Part shown: in pieces, positions 43,025-54,965 of the stretch
Layout: every line of letters begins with the position of its first letter
How positions within the stretch are numbered: position 1 is the stretch's first letter
Assembly (NCBI RefSeq): GCF_001654845.1
Contig: NZ_LXES01000040.1
Span: 124,001-188,000, forward strand
Reading direction: 5' to 3'
Length of the DNA: 64,000 nt
DNA from: Enterobacter soli ATCC BAA-2102
GTDB taxonomy: Bacteria; Pseudomonadota; Gammaproteobacteria; Enterobacterales; Enterobacteriaceae
Notes under the pieces: generated by a model
The model's database searches: none
The model's input: the letters and a program-made list of their open reading frames with translations, nothing else
Told to the model about the DNA's origin: nothing
Made by a program: the position numbers and the translations under genes

Positions 43025-43885
43025 TTATGCCGCCAGTACGCGCTCCAGCGCGCGCTGGGCATTTACCAGGTGCTCGCCGCCAAACAAAATCGCGCGGTTA
43101 ATCAGGGTGTAAAGCTGGTAAACCGGCTGGCGCTGAAGGAAGTCTGCCGGGAGTGGCGACACTGACTGATACCCGTCATAGATTTGCGCAGGCTGCTCAG
43201 GATGGAGCGGCAGCATGGCAAGATCGCACTCTCTGTCGCCCCAGTAGCAGGCCGGGTCAAAAATATACGGTCCATCTGGCCCCAGCGCGCAGTTTCCTGA
43301 CCATAAATCGCCATGCAGAAGCGAAGGCTGAGGCTGATGCGAAGCAAGACGTTGCTGAACGTGCTCGACAATGGCGTCGATATTGCCAAATTCCAGCCCT
43401 TTTTCCGCAGCCAGCTCAAGCTGCCAGCCGATGCGTTGTTCGGCAAAGAAAGTTGACCAGCGGCGTTGCCAGGCATTGGGTTGCGGAGTGGTGGAGAGAT
43501 CGTTATCAAAATCGAGCCCAAACTGGGGTTGGTCGCTCCACTGGTGCAGACGCGCCAGTTGCTGCCCGAGGATAAAGGCGTTATGGGCATCTAACGGACG
43601 GGCAGGGAGATAATCCATGACCAGGAAGCTGTAGTCACGATCGCTGCCTAACGCCCAGACCTGAGGTACCGTAACGGTCTTGCTGCGGGATAACAGCTCT
43701 AACTGGTCGGCTTCGGCCGTGAAGATAGGGAGGAGCTCCCGTTCATCACATTTTACGAAGAAATCACGTCCTGCGTAGCGTAAATGCCATGCGGCGTGGA
43801 TCTCTCCGCCTGGCAGTTCGTTACGCAGTTCAATTTCACCTTCACCCAGTTGCTCACTTAAAAGATGACTGATAGCCTGCCACAT
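43025..43885 (-). CDS. yniA: YniA, fructosamine kinase family protein
   Basis: Kinase-like protein of the fructosamine/ketosamine-3-kinase family; related proteins phosphorylate ribulosamines and erythrulosamines on glycated proteins. 286 residues as in E. coli. The kinase catalytic motif is LLHGDLWSGN, the metal motif is FDPACYWGDRECDLAM, and the ATP-site lysine is in FFVKCDE. Stands alone between yniB and ydiZ. Confidence 0.92.
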   Translation of the reverse strand: MWQAISHLLSEQLGEGEIELRNELPGGEIHAAWHLRYAGRDFFVKCDERELLPIFTAEADQLELLSRSKTVTVPQVWALGSDRDYSFLVMDYLPARPLDAHNAFILGQQLARLHQWSDQPQFGLDFDNDLSTTPQPNAWQRRWSTFFAEQRIGWQLELAAEKGLEFGNIDAIVEHVQQRLASHQPQPSLLHGDLWSGNCALGPDGPYIFDPACYWGDRECDLAMLPLHPEQPAQIYDGYQSVSPLPADFLQRQPVYQLYTLINRAILFGGEHLVNAQRALERVLAA

Positions 43886-43990
43886 GATGTCTCTCCCATG
43901 TTGTCTGCCAGATCATAAAGTTAGCGCAAAACCGCTGTAAAAAAATACGAACTAACGCACACCTGAGCCGTTTGGATCCACGCAGGGCAC

Positions 43991-44281
43991 TTATTGTTCT
44001 TTTTTTTGCCAGTTTTCCCAGGTGTCTACGTCAATGTCGGCTGTTTTGTGGGTGGCACTTTCAATCAGGCTGCTTGCCAGCGCGCTGACTTCATCTCTGG
44101 ATAACGCGCTTATCAGCCCAAATGTCAGCGTGCCGAGTTCATGAATATTGCCTTCTTCATCCGTTAGCGTGAGTAAAAAATTGGCACGAGTAAAGGCGTT
44201 GTTGATTTCATTGAGTTCGGTCAGTGATGCTTCATGAAAACTGACGGTTATGACATAGCGAGTGATATCTCCACTGCTCAT
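43991..44281 (-). CDS. ydiZ: YdiZ, small protein of unknown function (DUF2622-like)
   Basis: A 96-residue soluble protein similar in length and position to E. coli YdiZ, the gene next to pfkB. It contains TRYVITVSFHEASLTELNEINNAFTRANF; no signal peptide or catalytic motif is visible. Function unknown. The ATG is preceded by AGGTGA. A gap of about 100 bases separates it from pfkB. Confidence 0.85.
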   Translation of the reverse strand: MSSGDITRYVITVSFHEASLTELNEINNAFTRANFLLTLTDEEGNIHELGTLTFGLISALSRDEVSALASSLIESATHKTADIDVDTWENWQKKEQ

Positions 44282-44384
44282 ATTTCACCTCATTGTTATC
44301 ATGAAAGTTTTCTTAGCATAGTCGATAGTACGCGTTTGGCGAACCCGGGGAGCATTTCCCCTCCATGAAGAAGGGGAGAATGTC

Positions 44385-45317
44385 TTAACTTCTGGAAAGG
44401 TAATCCACAATTTTTAGCGTATCGGCAAGAGAACACAACCGTGTACCCTGGTTAATCGTTGCTGCGCTACCTGCCGCCACACCGTAGCGCGTCATCTCCA
44501 GTAACGAGGCCCCTTGCGCCAGTTTCAGCGCCATTGCACCCACCATGCTGTCGCCTGCACCCACGGTGCTCTGGCTCTTCATCGGCGGCGGGACCACCTG
44601 CACAAAACCGGAGCCATCAACGGCTAACGCCCCTTGTGGACCAAGAGACACCACCACGCGCAGGGCTTTGCCGCTGTGAATCAGTTCTTGCGCCGCAGTG
44701 CGGACATCGTCAGGCTGGGTGAGCTCACGGTTGACCAGCGCACTTAGTTCTTTCTGGTTGGGTTTGACCAGCTCAAGTTGCCCTGGCTCTAAGGCGGCCT
44801 GAAGTGCTTCACCAGAGCTGTCAACAATGCAGCGGATCCCCTTCTTCTGGACGGCCCGGATCAACTGCGTCAGCCTTTCCGTTTTGACACCAGGCGGCAG
44901 GCTGCCGCTAATGACCAGCAAGGCACCACTCTCGATGGCCAGAACTTTTTCCTCAAGCTGGCGGAATTCATCTTCGCTCAGTTTCGCGCCGGGCATAACG
45001 AAACGGTACTGTTCGCCGCTGGATGTCACGTGGACGTGCAGGTTCTGCCGCGTCCAGTCCTGGGCGTTAACGGTTGAAACTGCGACCTTTTCATCTGCCA
45101 GCAGTGCGACCAGATGCTCCCCGGTAGCGCCGCCGGCGGGGAATATTGCCGTCGCCTTTCCGCCGAGGTGCGTAATGGCGCGCGCCACGTTGATCCCACC
45201 GCCGCCTGGTTCAAATACAGGGGCGCTACAGCGCAGTTTACCTTCCGGGTAAATCTGCGGCGTCAGGGTGGCGGAGTCGAGGGAAGGGGAGAGCGTGAGT
45301 GTATAAATAGAAACCAT
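44385..45317 (-). CDS. pfkB: 6-phosphofructokinase II
   Basis: Minor phosphofructokinase of the ribokinase (PfkB) family, converting fructose-6-phosphate to fructose-1,6-bisphosphate. 310 residues. Substrate motif GGGGINVARAI near the N-terminus; catalytic base in STVGAGDSMVGAM. The start at 45317 is preferred to an ATG one codon earlier because AGGAGG then lies five bases away. A weak hairpin lies downstream at about 44360-44380. Divergent from ydiY. Confidence 0.96.
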   Translation of the reverse strand: MVSIYTLTLSPSLDSATLTPQIYPEGKLRCSAPVFEPGGGGINVARAITHLGGKATAIFPAGGATGEHLVALLADEKVAVSTVNAQDWTRQNLHVHVTSSGEQYRFVMPGAKLSEDEFRQLEEKVLAIESGALLVISGSLPPGVKTERLTQLIRAVQKKGIRCIVDSSGEALQAALEPGQLELVKPNQKELSALVNRELTQPDDVRTAAQELIHSGKALRVVVSLGPQGALAVDGSGFVQVVPPPMKSQSTVGAGDSMVGAMALKLAQGASLLEMTRYGVAAGSAATINQGTRLCSLADTLKIVDYLSRS

Positions 45318-45611
45318 CATTACCTCCTTTTAGTATGGGTATCAGTAATACTGGCACCAATTCATCAGAAGGCAAAGTAATTAACATCATGATTTTCATT
45401 ATGAATAATTAAAAAGTAACCAAATTGTTTTATAAAATAAAACGCGTTTTGGGATCGTTCTTATTCAAAAAATGAAATAAGAAAACATTGCTATGTTATT
45501 TGAGCCTTTTTATAATTTCTTACCTTTCTCTGGACGCCTTGTCATTGATCCTCAAGAAAGTTTCCGGGACCGTGATGGTCTCTTTTTTTGTTGTACGGAC
45601 TCCTTAATAAA
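45318..45611. other. pfkB-ydiY intergenic region
   Basis: About 290 AT-rich bases between the divergent genes. No gene or clear operator can be supported. Only general promoter-like AT tracts are visible. Confidence 0.5.
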
Positions 45612-46370
45612 ATGAAGCTTTTGAAGACAGTACCCGCTGCACTGATGCTGGCGGGTGGCGTGTTTGCGTCAATGAATGCGACCGCCGATGATACCGTTTT
45701 TACTGTCATGGACGATCCCACCACGGCGCAAAAGCCCTTTGAAGGTAACCTGAACGCCGGATATTTGGCGCAATCCGGTAACACGAAAAGTTCTTCGCTG
45801 ACGGCGGACAGCACGCTGACCTGGTACGGTAGCAACACGGCCTGGTCCTTATGGGGTAACGCCAGCAACACCTCCGCTAACGACGAACGCTCTTCCGAAA
45901 AATACGCAGTAGGTGGACGTAGCCGTTACAATATGACCGATTACGACTACCTGTTCGGCCAGGCCAGCTGGTTAACCGACCGGTACAATGGCTATCGCCA
46001 GCGTGATGTCTTCACCGCAGGTTATGGTCGCCAGTTCCTGAACGGGCCTGTTCACAGCTTCCGTTTTGAATTCGGTCCTGGTGTACGTTATGACGAGTAC
46101 ACCGATGGCGATACCAAAACCCAACCGTTAGGCTATGCGTCTGGTACTTATGCCTGGCAGATGACCGACAACACCAAATTTACTCAGGGTGTTTCTGTAT
46201 TCGGTGCCGATGATACAACGCTAAACTCTGAAACGGCGCTGAATGTAGCAATCAATGAACACTTTGGTTTAAAAGTGGCTTACAACGTGACCTGGAACTC
46301 TTCACCTCCAGATACTGCACCGGATCACACCGACCGCAGAACCACGATTTCACTGGGCTACAAAATGTAA
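45612..46370 (+). CDS. ydiY: Outer-membrane-like protein YdiY (DUF481)
   Basis: Exported protein of the DUF481/salt-induced outer-membrane protein family, acid-induced in E. coli; a beta-barrel porin-like role is inferred. 252 residues with a signal peptide ending ATA-DD (about residue 23). The mature part has alternating aromatic beta strands (GNLNAGYLAQSGNTKSSS) and ends RRTTISLGYKM, with Met rather than Phe last. The frame to 45588 is longer, but the signal peptide begins at 45612. Confidence 0.92.
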   Translation: MKLLKTVPAALMLAGGVFASMNATADDTVFTVMDDPTTAQKPFEGNLNAGYLAQSGNTKSSSLTADSTLTWYGSNTAWSLWGNASNTSANDERSSEKYAVGGRSRYNMTDYDYLFGQASWLTDRYNGYRQRDVFTAGYGRQFLNGPVHSFRFEFGPGVRYDEYTDGDTKTQPLGYASGTYAWQMTDNTKFTQGVSVFGADDTTLNSETALNVAINEHFGLKVAYNVTWNSSPPDTAPDHTDRRTTISLGYKM

Positions 46371-46375
46371 TTACC

Positions 46376-46407
46376 ACGGGCCGAAATATTATCGGCCCGT
46401 TTTTTTA
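46376..46407 (+). terminator. Intrinsic terminator of ydiY
   Basis: ACGGGCCGA and TCGGCCCGT form a perfect 9-bp stem with a 7-base loop, followed by TTTTTTTATTT. Confidence 0.93.
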
Positions 46408-46635
46408 TTTTTGCGAACTGTGCTATTTTATATTGAACAGTGTTTTAAAATATTTATTCGGCAGATATCTCCATATTTTCTCCATATTCACTCTCTTCGT
46501 ATTACATTCAGTTTATTTGACACGAATTGATAAATAAATTGACTAGGCAAAAGTGTGATCCAGGTCTACACTCATAACACAGGCAAAATTTCGCCTTAAG
46601 TCGTTCTGCATTAATTCAGTAAGAGAACAATCATT

Positions 46636-46869
46636 ATGAAAAAAATCAAAACTGCCGCAGCAGCAATGGTGCTTTCTGCACTCTCCTTTGGCGTATTCGC
46701 TGCTGATGAAGTGACTTCACCTGCCAGTAACACCAATACCCATGTCGGCATTGCTAAAGCGTCTGACGTTGAAGCAGGCTCTAACATTGCCCCGGGCTCA
46801 CAATCTACCGGTCAATCAATGAATGACGCATTTGATGTGCATAAACTGGTTGCAGGTGAGTGGTCCTGA
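46636..46869 (+). CDS. Small exported protein of unknown function (77 aa)
   Basis: I do not recognise this protein with certainty. The signal peptide (MKKIKTAAAAMVLSALSFGVFA, cleavage near AA-DE) resembles that of the YdgH/BhsA/McbA (DUF1471) family, but the mature part of about 54 residues (NTNTHVGIAKASDVEAGSNI onward) lacks the usual DUF1471 core as I know it. It is Asn/Ser/Thr-rich and has no cysteine. AAGAGAA precedes the ATG. It stands alone between two strong terminators, so it should be its own transcript. No counterpart is known to me at this place in E. coli. Confidence 0.72.
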   Translation: MKKIKTAAAAMVLSALSFGVFAADEVTSPASNTNTHVGIAKASDVEAGSNIAPGSQSTGQSMNDAFDVHKLVAGEWS

Positions 46870-46920
46870 TACGTTTCTTGTCGCGTTGTTATTGAAACTA
46901 AACCAATAACTCAACCCGTC

Positions 46921-46950
46921 AAAAACCGGATTGTGATGTACCGGTTTTTT
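46921..46950 (+). terminator. Intrinsic terminator of the 77-residue protein gene
   Basis: AAAAACCGG and CCGGTTTTT are separated by an 11-base loop and followed by T. Confidence 0.88.
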
Positions 46951-47010
46951 GCGGTTTAAAATGATGTAAAGATAATTAAAGTTTATTCATTACCTGTATT
47001 TCGTATTCGC

Positions 47011-47047
47011 AAAAAAACCTTCACCGAAATGTATTATTCGGTAAAGG
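47011..47047 (-). terminator. Intrinsic terminator of yniD
   Basis: On the minus strand CCTTTACCGAA pairs with TTCGGTGAAGG (11 bp with one U-G), followed by TTTTTTT. Confidence 0.85.
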
Positions 47048-47075
47048 CATTTCGCCTGTCTAATTCCATGACGTT

Positions 47076-47183
47076 TTAGCCCCAGATCATTGCCGCCCAG
47101 CGCAACAGTAACATCGCTCCGCAGATAGCAATTAACACCAGCACCATTTTCCAGTGTTTTACGGCAAATCGTTTTGTTGGCAT
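47076..47183 (-). CDS. yniD: Small membrane protein YniD (35 aa)
   Basis: Translates as MPTKRFAVKHWKMVLVLIAI followed by CGAMLLLRWAAMIWG, a single hydrophobic helix with a basic N-terminus. This matches E. coli YniD, a 35-residue inner-membrane protein found near thrS, in length and at most positions. Function unknown. It has its own downstream terminator at 47011-47047. Too short for ordinary gene finding. Confidence 0.88.
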   Translation of the reverse strand: MPTKRFAVKHWKMVLVLIAICGAMLLLRWAAMIWG

Positions 47184-47281
47184 AACCTAATCCTTGTCTG
47201 TTGATAATGCCAGTGTACCAAAGAGAGCGGTGAAATGCGCATTATCCGGGGTTAGGTTATGCCACATCATAGTGGTGCGGT

Positions 47282-47374
47282 TCAGAACCAGTGGAATCTT
47301 TCGGCGAGAATCAACAATAAACCGGTGGCTGAAAGTATATTCAATATCACTACGGTTCTACTGGATACGTTCAT
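47282..47374 (-). CDS. Small membrane protein, YncL-like (30 aa)
   Basis: Open frame MNVSSRTVVILNILSATGLL followed by LILAERFHWF and a stop. It has one transmembrane helix and a polar N-terminus. AAGGGG lies seven bases before the ATG. The first nine residues equal those I recall for the E. coli 31-residue membrane protein YncL, which is at another location in K-12. Translation is inferred from the similarity and the ribosome site. Function unknown. Confidence 0.7.
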   Translation of the reverse strand: MNVSSRTVVILNILSATGLLLILAERFHWF

Positions 47375-47696
47375 GTTGTGCCCCTTAAGGTTTAAGGACC
47401 TGTTCAAGAATAGCTCAGCACGACTGGAATGCGAGCGCCAGGAAGCGAACCCCTGCAAACTCATGCGAAAGTACCAGGTACTTCTGTCTGCCACAGAGGG
47501 TGCATTCTCCCTTTTGTTAGTGTTAACATTGCAAGACCTGACGTAAATCCGCATTTGTCTGAATTCGGCAGGTGCATGATAACGAACCAATTTGACGATT
47601 GTTGGTCAGATGGCCTCGTAATCTACTGTTAAATCACGATTATTTTCTTTGTATATGCTCTTATGTGTGGGGCATCACTGCAAATAAGGATATAAA
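47375..47696 (+). promoter_or_regulatory. thrS promoter and leader region
   Basis: About 320 bases between the small membrane protein gene and thrS. No further gene is supported. In E. coli this stretch holds the thrS promoter and a structured translational operator bound by threonyl-tRNA synthetase. The last part (from about 47620) is AU-rich with one clear hairpin at 47655-47675. Confidence 0.55.
47655..47675 (+). promoter_or_regulatory. Anticodon-arm-like hairpin in the thrS operator
   Basis: ATGCTC (47655-47660) pairs with GGGCAT (47670-47675), extended by a T-G wobble, leaving a 7-base loop TATGTGT. The triplet TGT sits where an anticodon would be (loop positions 3-5), and UGU is a threonine anticodon. 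In E. coli the equivalent operator domain mimics the tRNA-Thr anticodon arm and lets ThrS repress its own translation. The structure is seen; the mimicry is inferred. Confidence 0.55.
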
Positions 47697-49625
47697 ATGC
47701 CTGTAATTACTCTTCCTGATGGCAGCCAACGCCAATACGACCACGCTGTTAGCCCAATGGATGTGGCCTTGGACATCGGTCCTGGACTCGCAAAAGCGAC
47801 CATTGCTGGCCGTGTAAATGGCGAGCTGGTTGATGCGTCCGATCTGATTGAAAACGATGCGAAACTGTCAATCATCACAGCGAAAGATGAAGAAGGTCTG
47901 GAGATCATTCGTCACTCCTGTGCGCACCTGTTAGGTCATGCAATCAAGCAGCTGTGGCCAAACACCAAAATGGCGATTGGCCCGGTTATCGACAACGGCT
48001 TCTACTATGACGTTGACCTTGACCACACCCTGACCCAGGAAGATATCGACGCGCTCGAAAAACGTATGCACGAGCTCGCTGAATCCAACTACGACGTCAT
48101 TAAGAAGAAAGTCAGCTGGCACGAAGCGCGTGAAACCTTCGTGAAGCGCGGCGAGAGCTATAAAGTCTCTATTCTTGATGAGAACATCTCTCATGATGAC
48201 AAGCCAGGCTTGTACCATCACGAAGAATACATCGACATGTGCCGTGGGCCGCACGTGCCGAACATGCGTTTCTGTCATCACTTCAAACTGATGAAGATTG
48301 CAGGCGCTTACTGGCGTGGCGACAGCAACAACAAGATGTTGCAGCGCATTTATGGTACCGCATGGGCAGATAAGAAAGCCCTGAGCGCCTACCTGCAACG
48401 CCTGGAAGAAGCCGCAAAACGCGACCACCGTAAAATCGGTAAGCAACTTGACCTGTACCATATGCAGGAAGAAGCGCCGGGTATGGTGTTCTGGCATAAC
48501 GATGGCTGGACTATCTTCCGTGAACTGGAAACTTTCGTGCGCTCCAAGCTGAAAGAGTACCAGTATCAGGAAGTCAAAGGCCCGTTCATGATGGACCGTG
48601 TGCTGTGGGAAAAAACCGGCCACTGGGACAACTACAAAGATGCGATGTTCACCACCTCTTCTGAGAACCGTGAATACTGCATCAAGCCAATGAACTGCCC
48701 GGGTCACGTTCAGATCTTCAACCAGGGTCTGAAATCCTACCGCGACCTGCCGCTGCGTATGGCGGAGTTCGGTAGCTGCCACCGTAACGAGCCATCAGGT
48801 GCGCTGCACGGTCTGATGCGTGTTCGTGGCTTCACTCAGGATGATGCGCATATCTTCTGTACTGAAGATCAGGTACGTGACGAAGTTAACGCCTGTATTC
48901 GTATGGTCTACGATATGTACAGCACTTTTGGCTTCGAGAAGATCGTGGTCAAACTCTCAACTCGCCCTGAAAAACGTATCGGCAGCGACGAGACCTGGGA
49001 TCGTGCTGAAGCGGATCTGGCCGTTGCGCTGGAAGAGAACGGTATTCCGTTCGAATACCAGCTTGGCGAAGGTGCCTTCTACGGCCCGAAAATTGAATTT
49101 ACCCTGTATGACTGCCTCGATCGCGCATGGCAGTGCGGTACTGTACAGCTGGACTTCTCCCTGCCGCAGCGTTTAAGCGCCTCTTATGTTGGCGAAGACA
49201 ACGAACGTCAGGTACCTGTAATGATTCACCGTGCAATTCTCGGTTCTCTGGAGCGCTTCATCGGCATCCTGACCGAAGAGTTCGCCGGCTTCTTCCCAAC
49301 CTGGCTGGCGCCAGTGCAGGTAGTCGTGATGAACATTACCGATTCTCAGTCTGAATACGTTAAAGAATTGACGCAGAAACTACAAAATGCGGGCATTCGC
49401 GTAAAAGCGGACTTGAGAAATGAGAAGATTGGCTTTAAAATCCGCGAGCACACTTTACGTCGTGTCCCGTATATGTTGGTCTGTGGTGATAAAGAGGTGG
49501 AAGCAGGCAAAGTTGCCGTTCGCACCCGCCGTGGTAAAGACCTGGGGAGCCTGGACGTAAGTGAAGTGATTGAGAAGCTGCAACAAGAGATTCGCAGCCG
49601 CAGTCTTCAACAACTGGAGGAATAA
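47697..49625 (+). CDS. thrS: Threonyl-tRNA synthetase
   Basis: Class II synthetase charging tRNA-Thr; binds its own mRNA leader as a repressor in E. coli. 642 residues, equal to the E. coli enzyme. Order of domains: TGS (about 1-60), editing domain with [13 protein letters not shown] (zinc-editing site), catalytic core with [14 protein letters not shown] (zinc-binding Cys and His) and [20 protein letters not shown] (motif 2), and an anticodon-binding C-terminal domain. AAGGA precedes the ATG. infC starts 4 bases after its stop. Confidence 0.98.
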   Translation: MPVITLPDGSQRQYDHAVSPMDVALDIGPGLAKATIAGRVNGELVDASDLIENDAKLSIITAKDEEGLEIIRHSCAHLLGHAIKQLWPNTKMAIGPVIDNGFYYDVDLDHTLTQEDIDALEKRMHELAESNYDVIKKKVSWHEARETFVKRGESYKVSILDENISHDDKPGLYHHEEYIDMCRGPHVPNMRFCHHFKLMKIAGAYWRGDSNNKMLQRIYGTAWADKKALSAYLQRLEEAAKRDHRKIGKQLDLYHMQEEAPGMVFWHNDGWTIFRELETFVRSKLKEYQYQEVKGPFMMDRVLWEKTGHWDNYKDAMFTTSSENREYCIKPMNCPGHVQIFNQGLKSYRDLPLRMAEFGSCHRNEPSGALHGLMRVRGFTQDDAHIFCTEDQVRDEVNACIRMVYDMYSTFGFEKIVVKLSTRPEKRIGSDETWDRAEADLAVALEENGIPFEYQLGEGAFYGPKIEFTLYDCLDRAWQCGTVQLDFSLPQRLSASYVGEDNERQVPVMIHRAILGSLERFIGILTEEFAGFFPTWLAPVQVVVMNITDSQSEYVKELTQKLQNAGIRVKADLRNEKIGFKIREHTLRRVPYMLVCGDKEVEAGKVAVRTRRGKDLGSLDVSEVIEKLQQEIRSRSLQQLEE

Positions 49626-50466
<841 letters not shown>

Positions 50467-50494
50467 GCCGTTAACGTTTAATTTTTTTTACTAA

Positions 50495-50875
<381 letters not shown>

Positions 50876-50885
50876 GCCAGTTGGA

Positions 50886-50910
50886 AGAGGGGGCTTTGCT
50901 CCCTCTTTTG
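50886..50910 (+). terminator. Intrinsic terminator of rplT
   Basis: AGAGGGGGC and GCTCCCTCT form a stem of about 9 bp with one wobble and a TTT loop, followed by TTTGTTTT. Confidence 0.85.
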
Positions 50911-50929
50911 TTTTAACCTTATCAGAACA

Positions 50930-50958
50930 TTGACTTTTACCCGTCCAGGCTTTTCAAT
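50930..50958 (+). promoter_or_regulatory. Promoter of the pheM-pheST operon
   Basis: TTGACT (50930-50935) and TTCAAT (50953-50958) are separated by 17 bases, about 40 bases before the pheM start. The -35 is good and the -10 modest. Confidence 0.65.
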
Positions 50959-50997
50959 AAGGTCTTAACGGCTCTAAACCTATAAGGTAACGCAAGC

Positions 50998-51042
50998 ATG
51001 AATGCTGCTATTTTCCGCTTCTTCTTTTACTTTAGCACCTGA
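50998..51042 (+). CDS. pheM: PheST operon leader peptide PheM
   Basis: Leader peptide [14 protein letters not shown] (14 residues) containing five phenylalanines, including FFF. Ribosome stalling at Phe codons when charged tRNA-Phe is scarce lets the pheST transcript pass the attenuator. It is identical to the E. coli PheM I know, and was too short for the usual gene list. Confidence 0.95.
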
Positions 51043-51090
51043 TATCAGGAGGCTAGCGCGTGAAAGATGAAACGAAAAACAGCGCCGAAT

Positions 51091-51116
51091 AAGCCTCCTG
51101 ATGGAGGCTTTTTTTG
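51091..51116 (+). terminator. Attenuator terminator before pheS
   Basis: AAGCCTCC-TGAT-GGAGGCTT followed by TTTTT. The upstream ATCAGGAGGCT (51042-51054) can compete with this stem as the antiterminator arm. It lies about 48 bases after the pheM stop. Confidence 0.92.
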
Positions 51117-51137
51117 TGTCTAAATTCGAGAGATTAA

Positions 51138-52163
<1,026 letters not shown>

Positions 52164-52178
52164 GGGCAGGACAGAACA

Positions 52179-54566
52179 ATGAAATTCAGTGAACTGTGGT
52201 TACGCGAATGGGTGAACACCTCTCTCGATAGCGAAGCGCTTTCCAACCAAATCACCATGGCAGGCCTGGAAGTTGACGGCGTTGAGCCGGTTTCAGGTGC
52301 CTTTAACGGTGTGGTTGTGGGTGAAGTGGTTGAATGCGGCCAGCATCCTAATGCCGACAAACTGCGCGTAACAAAAGTGAACGTGGGCGGCGAACGCCTG
52401 CTGGATATCGTCTGTGGCGCGCCAAACTGCCGTCAGGGGCTGAAAGTTGCTGTGGCAACCGTGGGTGCGGTACTGCCGGGTGATTTCAAAATCAAAGCCG
52501 CAAAACTGCGTGGTGAGCCGTCTGAAGGGATGCTGTGCTCTTTCTCTGAGTTGGGTATTTCCGACGACCACAACGGCATCATTGAGCTGCCGCTGGATGC
52601 GCCAATCGGTACGGATATTCGCGAATACCTGAAACTCGACGACAACACCATCGAGATCAGCGTGACGCCAAACCGTGCCGACTGTTTAGGCATTATCGGT
52701 GTGGCGCGTGATGTTGCCGTGCTGAACCAGGTTGAGCTGAACGTGCCAGATATCACGCCAGTGGCTGCCACCATCGCCGACACTCTGCCGATTCAGGTTG
52801 AAGCGGCCGATGCGTGTCCACGTTACCTGGGCCGTGTTGTGAAAGGCATTAACGTTAAAGCGCCAACCCCGCTGTGGATGAAAGAGAAGCTGCGTCGTTG
52901 CGGCATCCGCTCCATTGACGCGGTTGTAGACGTGACTAACTACGTTCTGCTGGAGCTGGGCCAGCCAATGCACGCGTTCGATAAAGATCGTATCGAAGGC
53001 GGTATTGTCGTGCGTATGGCGAAAGAGGGTGAAACCCTGGTTCTGCTGGACGGCAGCGAAGCAAAACTCAACGCCGACACCCTGGTCATTGCTGATCATG
53101 GTAAAGCGCTGGCGATGGGCGGTATCTTCGGTGGTGAGCATTCCGGTGTGAATGACGAAACGCAAAACGTACTGCTGGAATGCGCCTTCTTCAGCCCGCT
53201 GTCTATCACCGGCCGTGCGCGCCGTCATGGCCTGCATACCGACGCTTCTCACCGCTACGAGCGTGGCGTTGACCCGGCACTGCAATACAAAGCAATGGAG
53301 CGTGCAACGCGCCTGCTGATCGATATCTGTGGCGGCGAAGCGGGCCCGGTTATTGATGTCACAAACGAAGCTACTCTGCCGAAACGCGCAACCATCACCC
53401 TGCGGCGCAGCAAGCTGGATCGTCTGATTGGCCACCACGTTGCGGATACTCAGGTTAGCGACATTCTGCGTCGTCTGGGCTGTGAAGTCACCGAAGGTCA
53501 GGACGAGTGGAAAGCCGTTGCGCCATCATGGCGTTTTGATATGGAAATCGAAGAAGACTTGGTGGAAGAAGTGGCGCGTGTTTACGGCTACAACAACATT
53601 CCAGACGCGCCGGTACAGGCAGGCCTGGTCATGGGCTCTCACCGCGAAGCCGACCTGTCCCTGAAGCGTGTGAAAACCATGCTCAATGACAAAGGCTATC
53701 AGGAAGTGATCACCTATAGCTTCGTTGATCCGAAGGTACAGCAGTGGATCCACCCGGCTGAGGAAGCGCTGATCCTGCCAAGCCCAATCTCAAGCGAAAT
53801 GTCAGCAATGCGTCTGTCCCTGTGGACGGGTCTGCTCGGGACTATCGTTTACAACCAGAATCGTCAGCAAAACCGTGTGCGCATTTTCGAAAGTGGATTG
53901 CGCTTTGTGCCAGATAATCAGGCAAATTTAGGCATCCGTCAGGATCTCATGCTGGCTGGCGCCATCAGCGGCAACCGCTATGAAGAACACTGGGATCTGG
54001 CAAAAGGGACGGTTGATTTCTACGATATGAAGGGCGATCTGGAAGCGATTCTCGATCTGACCGGTAAATTATCTGAAATTGAATTCCGTGCGGAATCCAT
54101 CCCGGCCCTGCATCCAGGCCAGAGCGCTGCCATTTATTTAGATGGCAAACGCGTTGGTTTCATTGGTGTTGTTCACCCTGAGCTGGAGCGCAAACTGGAC
54201 CTGAACGGCCGTACCATCGTGTTCGAGCTGGAGTGGAACCCGGTTGCAGACCGCGTCATTCCTCAGGCGCAGGATGTTTCACGCTTCCCGGCGAACCGCC
54301 GTGATATCGCGGTTGTGGTCGCTGAAAACGTGCCTGCAGCAGATATTTTGGCCGAATGTAAGAAAGTTGGCGTAAATCAGGTAGTTGGCGTAAACTTATT
54401 TGACGTGTACCGCGGCAAGGGCGTAGCAGAAGGTTTCAAGAGCCTCGCTATCAGCCTTATCCTTCAGGATACCAGCCGTACACTCGAAGAAGAGGAGATT
54501 GCCGCTACCGTCGCCAAATGTGTAGAGGCATTAAAAGAGCGATTCCAGGCATCATTGAGGGATTGA
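52179..54566 (+). CDS. pheT: Phenylalanyl-tRNA synthetase beta subunit
   Basis: 795 residues, as in E. coli. Domains in order: N-terminal coupling region with an EMAP/OB-type tRNA-binding domain (about 39-148, [17 protein letters not shown]), B3/B4 editing domain that hydrolyses Tyr-tRNA-Phe, B5 domains, a catalytic-like core without activity and a C-terminal ferredoxin-fold anticodon-binding domain ([12 protein letters not shown]). Follows pheS; ihfA begins 4 bases after its stop. Confidence 0.98.
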   Translation: MKFSELWLREWVNTSLDSEALSNQITMAGLEVDGVEPVSGAFNGVVVGEVVECGQHPNADKLRVTKVNVGGERLLDIVCGAPNCRQGLKVAVATVGAVLPGDFKIKAAKLRGEPSEGMLCSFSELGISDDHNGIIELPLDAPIGTDIREYLKLDDNTIEISVTPNRADCLGIIGVARDVAVLNQVELNVPDITPVAATIADTLPIQVEAADACPRYLGRVVKGINVKAPTPLWMKEKLRRCGIRSIDAVVDVTNYVLLELGQPMHAFDKDRIEGGIVVRMAKEGETLVLLDGSEAKLNADTLVIADHGKALAMGGIFGGEHSGVNDETQNVLLECAFFSPLSITGRARRHGLHTDASHRYERGVDPALQYKAMERATRLLIDICGGEAGPVIDVTNEATLPKRATITLRRSKLDRLIGHHVADTQVSDILRRLGCEVTEGQDEWKAVAPSWRFDMEIEEDLVEEVARVYGYNNIPDAPVQAGLVMGSHREADLSLKRVKTMLNDKGYQEVITYSFVDPKVQQWIHPAEEALILPSPISSEMSAMRLSLWTGLLGTIVYNQNRQQNRVRIFESGLRFVPDNQANLGIRQDLMLAGAISGNRYEEHWDLAKGTVDFYDMKGDLEAILDLTGKLSEIEFRAESIPALHPGQSAAIYLDGKRVGFIGVVHPELERKLDLNGRTIVFELEWNPVADRVIPQAQDVSRFPANRRDIAVVVAENVPAADILAECKKVGVNQVVGVNLFDVYRGKGVAEGFKSLAISLILQDTSRTLEEEEIAATVAKCVEALKERFQASLRD

Positions 54567-54570
54567 ACCT

Positions 54571-54870
54571 ATGGCGCTTACAAAAGCTGAAATGTCAGAA
54601 TATCTGTTTGATAAGCTTGGGCTTAGCAAACGGGATGCCAAAGAGCTGGTAGAGCTGTTTTTCGAAGAGATCCGTCGCGCTCTGGAAAACGGCGAGCAGG
54701 TAAAACTCTCCGGTTTTGGCAATTTTGATTTGCGAGACAAAAACCAACGTCCGGGCCGCAACCCGAAGACGGGGGAAGATATTCCCATTACAGCCCGCCG
54801 CGTGGTGACCTTCAGACCCGGCCAGAAGTTAAAAAGCCGTGTCGAAAACGCAACGCCCAAAGCAGAGTAA
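54571..54870 (+). CDS. ihfA: Integration host factor alpha subunit
   Basis: DNA-bending protein, forming a heterodimer with IhfB, needed among other things for sigma-54 promoters such as astC. 99 residues with the DNA-binding arm [24 protein letters not shown] and the intercalating proline. Cotranscribed with pheST, as in E. coli, and ended by a terminator. Confidence 0.98.
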   Translation: MALTKAEMSEYLFDKLGLSKRDAKELVELFFEEIRRALENGEQVKLSGFGNFDLRDKNQRPGRNPKTGEDIPITARRVVTFRPGQKLKSRVENATPKAE

Positions 54871-54884
54871 TATGAACTAACTAA

Positions 54885-54910
54885 AAAGGTCGCATTCGCG
54901 GCCTTTTTTC
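54885..54910 (+). terminator. Intrinsic terminator of ihfA
   Basis: AAAAGGTCGC-ATTC-GCGGCCTTTT followed by TTC; one G-U-type mismatch within the stem. Confidence 0.88.
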
Positions 54911-54965
54911 TTTGCTCTCCTGTAAACCCACCGTAAAATCAAATACATCTCATTCTGATAAAACC

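Noticed and set aside
47931..48782. Open frame of 283 codons on the minus strand opposite thrS
   Set aside because: Shadow of thrS with unnatural composition and no ribosome site.
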